From JAFGED01 sp964551295 (GTDB lineage: Bacteria; Chloroflexota; Anaerolineae; B4-G1), in NCBI GenBank assembly GCA_964551295.1, contig CAZKDJ010000079.1, positions 1 through 17,286 of the forward strand: a DNA stretch of 17,286 nt, in the 5' to 3' direction. Shown one piece after another: positions 1-4,985 of this stretch. Numbering within the stretch: position 1 is the stretch's first letter; each line of letters opens with the position of its first letter. Made by a program: the position numbers and the translations under genes. Under the pieces are notes generated by a model. The model was not told the DNA's origin, did no database searches, and saw nothing but the letters and a program-made list of their open reading frames with translations.

Positions 1-527
1 ACCACCGACACGCCGCGGCCGAGGACCGCGTTGACGAGCAGCGACGTGACCGCCTGCCCAATGGTATAGATGGTATTCAGTTCCTGGAGTTGGCGCTGCA
101 GCTGCTCGTTGGCGGTCAGCAGTTGTTGGGTGAGTTGATCCCGCTCCTCGCGCAGTCGATTGGCAGCCAGGACGCGCTTGATTATCTTCTGCATCTCTTG
201 GGGATTGATGGGCTTGACGACGTAATCGCGCGCCCCCAGCCGGAAGGCGTCGACAACCATCTCGGTGGCTTCGAAAGCGGTGGTAAAGATGACGGGCAGT
301 CCCGGCTGCTGCTCTTGCAACGCCTTCAGCACGTCGAGCCCATCCATCTTTGGCAGCCGCATGTCGAGGATGACCAGATGGGGCTGCTTGTCCAGGGACA
401 GTCGAAGCCCATCCTCGCCATCCCAGGCGACGATGGGCTGGCAATCGAGTGGCTGGAGCACCTGCTCGATCAGCATCTGTTGTGTGTCAGGGCTATCGTC
501 TATGATCAGAACGCGCTTTTGCGACAC
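1..527 (-). CDS. Response regulator, receiver domain plus coiled-coil linker (C-terminus off the left edge)
   Basis: Partial gene reading off the left edge; 175 codons are visible. The start is GTG at 527, preceded by AGGAG at a good distance and by a promoter with a leader of about 19 nt. The N-terminus RVLIIDDSPD gives the acidic pair Asp10/Asp11. The phospho-acceptor is Asp55 in LVILDMRLPKMDG, followed by the switch Thr82/Thr83 and Lys105 in YVVKP, so the CheY-like fold (residues about 4-120) is complete. Residues about 125-160 form a Gln/Leu-rich coiled coil ending in LNTIYTIGQAVTSLL. From memory, that kind of segment leads into GAF or output domains in multi-domain regulators, so the missing part is probably a GAF, kinase or cyclase-type output rather than a DNA-binding HTH. 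No histidine kinase is adjacent. Receiver identity is certain; the output domain is unknown. Confidence 0.93.
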   Translation of the reverse strand, partial: MSQKRVLIIDDSPDTQQMLIEQVLQPLDCQPIVAWDGEDGLRLSLDKQPHLVILDMRLPKMDGLDVLKALQEQQPGLPVIFTTAFEATEMVVDAFRLGARDYVVKPINPQEMQKIIKRVLAANRLREERDQLTQQLLTANEQLQRQLQELNTIYTIGQAVTSLLVNAVLGRGVSV

Positions 528-552
528 GGGGCCTCTCCTGAATCCGCATTTA

Positions 553-581
553 ACTATACACGTTTTCGCGTTCTAGGTCAA
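553..581 (-). promoter_or_regulatory. Sigma-70-type promoter of the response regulator gene
   Basis: On the minus strand, TTGACC (581-576), a 17-nt spacer and TATAGT (558-553). The expected transcription start is near 546, giving a leader of about 19 nt before the GTG at 527. Confidence 0.7.
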
Positions 582-623
582 CTGCTGTCGAGACTGGAGA
601 GAGCAGGTCTACCAACTTACGTT

Positions 624-662
624 GCCTTCCCGCCGGGAAGGCGCGTCTTCCACGGGAAGACG
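624..662. repeat. Two back-to-back perfect hairpins
   Basis: Stem 1: GCCTTCCC (624-631), loop GCC, GGGAAGGC (635-642). Stem 2: CGTCTTCC (644-651), loop ACG, GGAAGACG (655-662). Both have 8-bp perfect stems and 3-nt loops, separated by one base. They lie just after the stop of the 677-940 gene and upstream of the response-regulator promoter. They could end transcription of the small genes, but no T-run follows on either strand, so they may instead be a REP-like palindrome pair. Confidence 0.6.
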
Positions 663-676
663 GCATCCTCCGCTCA

Positions 677-940
677 TCAGTCGCCTTCAAAGTAGTAGAG
701 AGACGGAATCTGCGCCAGCGCGCGCCGCAGCGCGGGCTTGAGCCGGTCGTAGGCCCAGGTGGCCTCTACGTCCCGCAACTGGGGCGTACCCAGCAGGTGC
801 CTGACCAGCCGCATGGCGTTGACGCCCCCGCCCACGTCCTCACCCTCTCGCAGAAGCGCATGGACAGCATTCTCGACGAATGTCGGCGTTAATTGCGGCT
901 GAATCTCCTCGACTCGCTGCCTCAACTCCTCGTAGCTCAT
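677..940 (-). CDS. Small hypothetical protein, 87 aa
   Basis: Not recognised. The protein is soluble and acidic, has no membrane segment or cysteine motif, is probably mostly helical (ELRQRVEEI..., FVENAVHALLREGE..., RLKPALRRALAQI) and ends LYYFEGD. The ATG at 940 follows GAGGTGA. It overlaps the stop of the upstream 59-aa gene in an ATGA arrangement, so the two are almost surely co-translated. Two perfect hairpins lie immediately downstream. The coupling and the codon-consistent reading of both frames argue that this is a real gene. The function is unknown; a two-protein complex with its partner is an inference from the coupling only. Confidence 0.65.
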   Translation of the reverse strand: MSYEELRQRVEEIQPQLTPTFVENAVHALLREGEDVGGGVNAMRLVRHLLGTPQLRDVEATWAYDRLKPALRRALAQIPSLYYFEGD

Positions 941-1116
941 GCTTCACCTCGCCAAGTCTCTTCGAGAACGAGTGTGTATCGCCCGTAACCGTCGATGTAG
1001 AAAGGTTGTTCCGTGGCGCCAGCTTCCATTTTCTCCAGTAGCGTCCGCGCTACATAGATCGTCAAGTCATCGGCGTCAAATCGAACGTACTGTGCCGGGT
1101 TGTCTGGCGCCCCCAT
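937..1116 (-). CDS. Small hypothetical protein, 59 aa, coupled to the next gene
   Basis: A short frame starting MGAPDNPAQYVRF and ending LEETWRGEA. Its TGA overlaps the ATG of the 87-aa gene (ATGA), which strongly suggests a coupled pair. The ATG at 1116 is the only start between this stop and an upstream in-frame tandem TGA TGA (1149-1144), but it lacks a clear Shine-Dalgarno sequence. The composition (DADDLTIYVARTLLEKM, FYIDGYGRYTLVLEE) looks like a genuine small alpha/beta protein. No family is recognised. It may be the tail of a longer gene broken by the two stops, since the same frame stays open upstream of them. Confidence 0.55.
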   Translation of the reverse strand: MGAPDNPAQYVRFDADDLTIYVARTLLEKMEAGATEQPFYIDGYGRYTLVLEETWRGEA

Positions 1117-1146
1117 CCGACCGGACGGGCCGTCGAAGAAGGTTCA

Positions 1147-1242
1147 TCACCCCATGCAGATCAGCCGCCAGGCGACGTTCAGAACGCCGCCACGCTTGCG
1201 GATGAATTCCCGTGCCCAGGACGAAGACACCTCGGTTTTCAC
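1147..1242 (-). CDS. Possible 31-codon ORF or broken gene start
   Basis: GTG at 1242, preceded by GAGGAGG at 5 nt, opens a short frame beginning VKTEVSSSWAREF and ending RLICMG before tandem stops TGA TGA. It is in the same frame as the 59-aa gene that follows, so the two may be halves of one gene interrupted by nonsense codons, or two very small genes. The good ribosome-binding site favours translation. The length is too short to judge from composition. Confidence 0.25.
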   Translation of the reverse strand: MKTEVSSSWAREFIRKRGGVLNVAWRLICMG

Positions 1243-1288
1243 ACCATCCTCCTCGCCGGCCTCTTTGCACAAGGTGAGCGTCTATCTC

Positions 1289-1528
1289 CTATGCCGTGCG
1301 GAGCCACTCTACGATCTCTTCCCTGCGCGGCACGCGCCCGGAAGGTTTGACCTCCTCCTCGTCGATCACCAGCGCGGGCGTGCTGACGACGTCGTAGGCC
1401 ATGATGGCGTCCAGGTCTTTGACCTTGGTGAACGTCGCTTCGACGCCCATCTCGGCGGCCACCTCGCGGGCCAGCTTTTCCAGTCGCTCGCACTTGGCGC
1501 ACCCCCCACCTAGAATCTTGATCTCCAT
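1289..1528 (-). CDS. Thioredoxin-like redox-active disulfide protein, 79 aa
   Basis: A small thioredoxin-fold protein of the 'redox-active disulfide protein 2' / MTH895-like type. The N-terminal strand MEIKILGGG runs straight into the active site C10-A-K-C13, and residues 48-52 (VSTPA) supply the cis-Pro loop typical of thioredoxins. The length (79 aa) matches this mini-thioredoxin family. The start is ATG at 1528. It lies 41 bp downstream of the permease on the same strand, a pairing often seen with UPF0718/ArsP permeases. By inference it acts as a cytoplasmic thiol carrier that reduces or hands over a thiol-bound substrate to the permease or the methyltransferase. Function within the module is inferred from context. 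Confidence 0.85.
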   Translation of the reverse strand: MEIKILGGGCAKCERLEKLAREVAAEMGVEATFTKVKDLDAIMAYDVVSTPALVIDEEEVKPSGRVPRREEIVEWLRTA

Positions 1529-1569
1529 TCCAATCTCCAATCTTGCGTATTTGCGCACTTGCAAACTTG

Positions 1570-2943
1570 CTACTTGACGAACAACCCGAAAATCAGTCCC
1601 GAAAGCGTGCTGAAAATCGTCACCAGCGCTACGTACACGGCCGTCTTTTTCCGGCCGATCACCGAGTTGGTGATCAGGATTGACTGCAGGCTCAGCGCCG
1701 GGTCGGCCAGCAGGTAGGCCAGTAGCGGCCCGCGGTGCATCCCCAGCGAAAGGAACGTCTGCGCGACGGGCACCTCGACCAGCGTGGGAAAGTACATAAA
1801 GACGCCGAACAACACGCCGACCAAGTTGGCCCACACCGTGTTGCGCCCGGCCAGGGTCTCGATCCAGGTCGCGGGGATGATGGTGCGCGCCATCCCGGCC
1901 ACAAAGACGCCCACCAGGAGCAGAGGGATGATCTGCTTGACAAAGCGCCACGTTTCCCACAGCCAATCCTGCACCTCGTACACGTCAAAGCGCCTGATCG
2001 CCATCCACCACACGGCGGCGATGAGCGCGACCTCGGTGATCAGCTTGCCAGTGACGCCCACGCTCAGGCCTTGTCCTGAGCTTGTCGAAGGACCATCACT
2101 GGCCACGACCTTGAACGAGGCCACCACCAGCGTCAGGCTGATTAGCCCCAGCGCCGCGTACGTCCATCCGTTGATCCCTTCGTCCACCTTGTTCAAACCC
2201 AGCCAGGCGGCAATGCCGATGAGCATCAGTAGGCCGATGAGGAACACGCCGTAGACGCTCACCCCTTCGATGCCCAAGCTGGGGTTCGGGGGCACCACGC
2301 TATCCAGCCAGGCTTGGAACTCGCCGGCCCACGCGCCGGGGAGGGTGAACGTGGCATAGCTGTTCGTCAGCAGCCCCACCTGCAAGGTGCCCGCGATCAG
2401 CACGGCCAGCAGCAGTGCGAAAAAGGCCCACGTGCGGGCCGGTACCTGAGCATCTTGAGCAAAGGCTCCGCCGCCGTCTGGGGCGCGCGTTTTGTCTTCC
2501 CGTCGAAAGAACCAAGCCATCAACAGCCCGATGCCGATGCCGAACAGGGCCGAAAGCACGATCCGCGCCAGGGCGATGTCCATCCCAATCTGCACGCCGG
2601 TGAAGGTAATGGCCAGGATGTTGATCGCCGGGCCGACGAAGAGGAAGGTGAGTGCCGGCCCCAGCCCGGCCCCTTTCTTGTAGATGCTGGCGAACAGCGG
2701 CATGATCGTGCACGAGCACACCGCCAGCACAAATCCACCAAACGCCGACGCCGGGTAGGAAATCCACTTGGGGGCATCCCGGCCCAGGTACTTGGTGACC
2801 GCCTCCTTGGGGATCAGCACCGAAAGCGCGCCGGCGATGAAAAAGGCGGGCAGCAGGCACAGCAGCACGTGCGCCGCCAGATAGGCGGCCAGGCTGCCCA
2901 TCCCGGTTTGTAAGAGCACCGCGAGATATTCCAAAGCATTCAT
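1570..2943 (-). CDS. ArsP/UPF0718-family permease (organoarsenical-type efflux)
   Basis: An integral membrane protein of 457 aa with about ten hydrophobic segments in two halves. The first half has the family signature CSCTIMPL (Cys76, Cys78) followed by GPALTFLFVGPAINI. The second half has the matching FPTLVEVPVAQTFLSLGM and ADPALSLQSILITNSVIG. This is the DUF318/UPF0718 (PF03773, COG0701) family, whose studied members include ArsP, an exporter of trivalent methylated arsenicals. The ATG at 2943 follows GAGGTGA. A copy of the ArsR operator sits 19 bp upstream, between this gene and the methyltransferase. Residues about 284-292 (PSTSSGQ...) come from a palindromic repeat translated in frame in the central loop, which probably tolerates insertions. 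Substrate (arsenical or other soft metalloid) is inferred, not seen. Confidence 0.88.
   Translation of the reverse strand: MNALEYLAVLLQTGMGSLAAYLAAHVLLCLLPAFFIAGALSVLIPKEAVTKYLGRDAPKWISYPASAFGGFVLAVCSCTIMPLFASIYKKGAGLGPALTFLFVGPAINILAITFTGVQIGMDIALARIVLSALFGIGIGLLMAWFFRREDKTRAPDGGGAFAQDAQVPARTWAFFALLLAVLIAGTLQVGLLTNSYATFTLPGAWAGEFQAWLDSVVPPNPSLGIEGVSVYGVFLIGLLMLIGIAAWLGLNKVDEGINGWTYAALGLISLTLVVASFKVVASDGPSTSSGQGLSVGVTGKLITEVALIAAVWWMAIRRFDVYEVQDWLWETWRFVKQIIPLLLVGVFVAGMARTIIPATWIETLAGRNTVWANLVGVLFGVFMYFPTLVEVPVAQTFLSLGMHRGPLLAYLLADPALSLQSILITNSVIGRKKTAVYVALVTIFSTLSGLIFGLFVK
2069..2091. repeat. Short dispersed palindromic-type repeat inside the permease gene
   Basis: The minus strand reads CCTTCGACAAGCTCAGGACA followed by AGG. 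I recall this motif as a very abundant dispersed repeat in Chloroflexota and other genomes, usually intergenic and sometimes translated as PSTSSGQ-like peptides. Here it adds PSTSSGQ to a loop between two membrane segments without breaking the frame. The abundance claim is from memory. Confidence 0.6.
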
Positions 2944-2961
2944 GATTCACCTCTATGAGTT

Positions 2962-2981
2962 ATATGCAATGCACTGCATAT
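2962..2981. promoter_or_regulatory. ArsR-type operator before the permease gene
   Basis: Inverted repeat ATATGCA (2962-2968), 6-nt spacer, TGCATAT (2975-2981). Half-sites and spacing are identical to those of the operator at the arsR promoter. It lies between the methyltransferase stop and the permease start. A possible -10, TAGAAT (minus, 2985-2980), overlaps its edge, but no convincing -35 is seen. It probably lets the repressor control an internal promoter for permease and thioredoxin. Confidence 0.75.
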
Positions 2982-3001
2982 TCTACGCCAAAAAAGAAAG
3001 C

Positions 3002-3622
3002 CTACTCTGGCCGCGTCCCCACGACGACGTGCACGCAGCCCCACGGACCGTACTCCTCCCGCTCGACCACCAGCCCGTGCGCCTTCATCAAAGGTACCTC
3101 GTCTCGCATATAGTCGCCGAACGCCTCCCACAGCCGCGCCAGCAGGTGGGCGAAGAGGTTTCCGTCCGCTGCCTCTCCCGCGTCTACGATGATCACTTTT
3201 CCGCCGGACTCGATCATGCGCATCATCTCGTCCAGCGCCCAGTCAGCATCGGGAAAGGCGCTGAAGACGAAGGTGGAGAGCACGGCGTCAAAACGGCCAT
3301 CGGGCCAGGGCAGGGCGTACGCGCTGCTGACGCACAGATTGGACTCGCGGCCGCGTGCAGCCAGCCGCCGCTTGGTCAGGCGCACCATCCCCGGCGCCCG
3401 GTCCAACCCCGCCATCTCGTACCGCTCGGCCAACTCCACGTGCAGTCGGCCGCTCCCAAAGCCGATCTCCAGCAGGCGGCTGCCCGGCGGCGGCAGATAG
3501 CGTAGCGCCCGCTTGCGCAGCCGGTGGGTGGTGTTCGCCGTGAACCAGTCAACGGCGTCGTACAATCCGGCGAGCCGGTCGTAGACGGGAGCCCAGAAGT
3601 GACGCTGTATCTTTTCACGCAT
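3002..3622 (-). CDS. Class I SAM-dependent methyltransferase (UbiE-like)
   Basis: A 206-aa Rossmann-fold methyltransferase. The SAM-binding motif I is LLEIGFGSG (Gly54, Gly56, Gly58), acidic Asp74 in AGLDRAPG ends strand 2, ALPWPDGRFDAVLS (103-116) is the motif II/III region, and SGGKVIIVD (139-147) is strand 5. This is the general UbiE/Coq5 or phospholipid N-methyltransferase type. It overlaps the arsR stop by 8 nt, so it is co-translated with the repressor. Context suggests an arsenic or other metalloid substrate. However, only two cysteines are visible (Cys97 and one near the C-terminus, in WGCVHV), and the three-cysteine pattern of canonical ArsM arsenite methyltransferases is not recognisable. 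The substrate is therefore open; lipid or small-thiol methylation are alternatives. Confidence 0.85.
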   Translation of the reverse strand: MREKIQRHFWAPVYDRLAGLYDAVDWFTANTTHRLRKRALRYLPPPGSRLLEIGFGSGRLHVELAERYEMAGLDRAPGMVRLTKRRLAARGRESNLCVSSAYALPWPDGRFDAVLSTFVFSAFPDADWALDEMMRMIESGGKVIIVDAGEAADGNLFAHLLARLWEAFGDYMRDEVPLMKAHGLVVEREEYGPWGCVHVVVGTRPE

Positions 3623-3953
3623 CAGAGCCCTCCGGCGAGCATTTGGGGCACGGGCAGTTCTCCGGGCGCGTGGGCTCCCCCGCTGGCCCCAAGATCTCTT
3701 CCAGCAACCGAGCCGCCTGTGGATCGTCCAGCCGGTAGTAGACGAGCAGGCCGTCCTTGCGGTCCGCTACCATGCTGGCCTCCCGCAGCACGCGCAGCTG
3801 CTGGGATACGTAGGCCTGGGGCCGTCCCAGCACGGCCTGCAGGTGACATACGCACGCCTCGTCCCGCCGCAGCTCATCTAGAATCTGGAGCCGCGCTGGA
3901 TGAGCGAATAAGCTGCAGAGTTGGGTCGCCTGGCGATAGGTGACTCGTTTCAT
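3615..3953 (-). CDS. ArsR/SmtB-family metalloregulatory repressor
   Basis: A winged-helix repressor of 112 aa. The N-terminal helices contain LFAHPARLQILDELRRDEACVCHL, in which Cys34-Val-Cys36 matches the alpha-3 CVC metal site of arsenic-sensing ArsR proteins. The recognition helix is QAYVSQQLRVLREASMV, and the wing is RKDGLLVYYRL. The C-terminus adds CPCPKC (Cys100, 102, 105), a possible further thiol ligand set. An earlier in-frame ATG at 3980 lies upstream of the predicted transcription start, inside the operator, so the ATG at 3953 (MKRVTYRQ) is chosen. The gene overlaps the methyltransferase by 8 nt. It is autoregulated by the operator at 3962-3983 and probably represses the permease through the matching site. 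Metal identity (As(III), Sb(III) or similar) is inferred. Confidence 0.9.
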   Translation of the reverse strand: MKRVTYRQATQLCSLFAHPARLQILDELRRDEACVCHLQAVLGRPQAYVSQQLRVLREASMVADRKDGLLVYYRLDDPQAARLLEEILGPAGEPTRPENCPCPKCSPEGSDA

Positions 3954-3961
3954 CTTATCAC

Positions 3962-3983
3962 TATATGCATTAGGATGCATATA
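3962..3983. promoter_or_regulatory. ArsR operator at its own promoter
   Basis: Perfect 9-bp inverted repeat TATATGCAT (3962-3970), TAGG, ATGCATATA (3975-3983). It contains ATATGCA-N6-TGCATAT, the same arrangement as at 2962-2981. It touches the -10 box and covers the predicted transcription start near 3976, a classic repression position. Confidence 0.8.
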
Positions 3984-4010
3984 TTATATGACAATATTAC
4001 CCCTTGTCAA
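3983..4010 (-). promoter_or_regulatory. Consensus sigma-70 promoter of the arsR-methyltransferase operon
   Basis: TTGACA (4010-4005), a 16-nt spacer and TATAAT (3988-3983) on the minus strand: both hexamers are perfect. Such a strong promoter needs a repressor, fitting the operator just downstream. The -35 lies inside an imperfect hairpin (4000-4020). Confidence 0.85.
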
Positions 4011-4024
4011 GGGACAGGGGCAAA

Positions 4025-4056
4025 GACCTAAAGGTCTATTTGGGATCTTTAGGGTC
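4025..4056 (-). terminator. Probable terminator after the cNMP-domain / small-protein pair
   Basis: On the minus strand, GACCCTAAAG (4056-4047) pairs with CTTTAGGTC (4033-4025), with one bulged base, and a short TTT follows. It sits 12 bp past the stop of the 63-aa gene. An inner short palindrome AGACCT-AA-AGGTCT (4024-4037) overlaps it. The T-run is short, so efficiency is uncertain. Confidence 0.5.
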
Positions 4057-4068
4057 TGACCTAGCTGA

Positions 4069-4260
4069 TCATACCGGCTTGCAGGTGGCGTGAAGGTAGG
4101 CAAAGTCGCCGCGTGGGGGAGCCAGGTCGATGATCTCGACGATCTCGAACTCTTCACCGCCCAGCGTGACCGGATCGCCGACCTCCGGTGGAAGGTCTTG
4201 GTTGACGATCTCCCCCGGGTGTTGTTCGCCCACGACGACGTAACTGACCTTGTAGATCAT
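4069..4260 (-). CDS. Small hypothetical protein, 63 aa, coupled to the cNMP-domain gene
   Basis: Not recognised. A beta-rich acidic protein: MIYKVSYVVVGEQHPGEIV, then DPVTLGGEEFEIVEIIDL, ending with FAYLHATCKPV. The pattern of a short barrel with GDPVTLGGEEFEIVEI resembles small beta-barrel modules, but no family can be named. Its ATG (4260) overlaps the TGA of the upstream cyclic-nucleotide-binding gene as ATGA, so it is translationally coupled and probably works with it. A likely terminator follows. Clean codon-level reading and coupling support a real gene; the function is unknown. Confidence 0.7.
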   Translation of the reverse strand: MIYKVSYVVVGEQHPGEIVNQDLPPEVGDPVTLGGEEFEIVEIIDLAPPRGDFAYLHATCKPV

Positions 4261-4742
4261 ACCTCTTCTCCTGCCAATCCCATCTGCAGGTTGCGATGGC
4301 GTAGCTTGAAGGAGAGATCAGCGGCGATGTTGCGCATCACGATGTAGCCGATGTCGTGATTCCCCTCGCACAGACCGACCAGGGCCTGGCGAGGGACGAC
4401 AAAGAGCGTGGTGCCATCTTCGGCGCAGCGCACCGTCGCCGAGCGCGCTCCTCGATCGATCAGTCCCATCTCACCGAACACCTGCCCCCGGCCCAGGCGG
4501 ACGATGGGGTTTACCTGGAGTCGTCCCGGCACGTCGGGTACGACGCCCTGGGAGACTTCTACCTCGACCATGCCTTGGCAGACGATATAGATCTCGTCTG
4601 AGGGGTCTCCCTCCTCGATGATGATGTCGCGTGCGTTGTAAACCTTCTCCTGACCTAGGTCGATGATCTGCTCGATCTGCTCGGGCGTGAGCGCGTAGAA
4701 TAACTCGCTGCGGCGCAATAAATCGGTAACTGACATTGACAT
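4257..4742 (-). CDS. Stand-alone cyclic-nucleotide-binding domain protein
   Basis: A 161-aa protein made essentially of one CRP-like cNMP-binding domain. Residues 6-30 form the N-terminal helices (DLLRRSELFYALTPEQIEQI), followed by the beta-roll. The phosphate-binding cassette is VFGEMGLIDRGARSATV, with Gly90-Glu91 and Arg100-Ser101-Ala102, so it has the residues expected for cyclic nucleotide binding. There is no C-terminal helix-turn-helix, so it is not a Crp/Fnr transcription factor. It may act on a partner such as the coupled 63-aa protein. The start is the ATG at 4742 because GGAGG lies 5 nt upstream; the in-frame ATG at 4769 is rejected. A possible extended -10 promoter lies at 4795-4803. 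Confidence 0.87.
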   Translation of the reverse strand: MSMSVTDLLRRSELFYALTPEQIEQIIDLGQEKVYNARDIIIEEGDPSDEIYIVCQGMVEVEVSQGVVPDVPGRLQVNPIVRLGRGQVFGEMGLIDRGARSATVRCAEDGTTLFVVPRQALVGLCEGNHDIGYIVMRNIAADLSFKLRHRNLQMGLAGEEV

Positions 4743-4794
4743 GCCTGCCTCCTTCTGACCTATGCGCACTTGGTACCCTACTTACATTAATGAT

Positions 4795-4803
4795 ATTGTA
4801 CCA
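4795..4803 (-). promoter_or_regulatory. Possible extended -10 promoter of the cNMP-domain gene
   Basis: The minus strand reads TGG-TACAAT (4803-4795), an extended -10 pattern, with no good -35. A hexamer inverted repeat, TGGTAC (4771-4776) / GTACCA (4798-4803), overlaps it and could be an operator or chance. Confidence 0.35.
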
Positions 4804-4928
4804 TGAAAATGTCACTTTTGGCGAATCGCGCGAGCGGGCGGGGACGTTTGTGTCCGACGTGGCTCGAGGATCAGCTTTCGGGAAGGTGTACCCTGAACGT
4901 GACAAATGCCTTTCGCTCGCCCACGTGC

Positions 4929-4957
4929 TTGAACGAAACTCTGAATTGTGCTAGAAT
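4929..4957 (+). promoter_or_regulatory. Sigma-70-type promoter of the zinc-ribbon protein gene
   Basis: TTGAAC (4929-4934), a 17-nt spacer and TAGAAT (4952-4957). The expected start is near 4964, leaving a leader of about 22 nt that contains the GGGAG ribosome-binding site at 4974-4978. Confidence 0.75.
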
Positions 4958-4985
4958 ACGGTACACCTTTCAAGGGAGCAAATGG

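Noticed and set aside
1..527. Treating the left-edge response regulator as the partner of the tandem kinases
   Set aside because: They are more than 5 kb apart, on opposite strands and under separate promoters.
624..662. CRISPR-like repeat
   Set aside because: Only two dissimilar hairpins with no spacers; no array exists anywhere in the window.
1144..1149. Reading the in-frame TGA TGA as selenocysteine codons
   Set aside because: No SECIS-like hairpin or redox context is visible, and two consecutive Sec codons are implausible.
1529..1569. GCAAG-type short repeats between permease and thioredoxin-like genes
   Set aside because: Low-complexity, degenerate and short; no regulatory reading could be supported.
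3954..3980. Earlier in-frame ATG for the ArsR repressor (adds 9 residues, MHPNAYSDK)
   Set aside because: It lies inside the operator, upstream of the predicted transcription start at about 3976, and has no ribosome-binding site.
4000..4020. Hairpin CCCC-T-TGTC...GACA-GGGG as a terminator
   Set aside because: It contains the -35 of the arsR promoter and has no T-run, so it is more likely incidental or an operator-like symmetry.
4803..4985. Upstream extension of the zinc-ribbon ORF
   Set aside because: The promoter at 4929-4957 lies within this extension, and a clear GGGAG serves the ATG at 4986.
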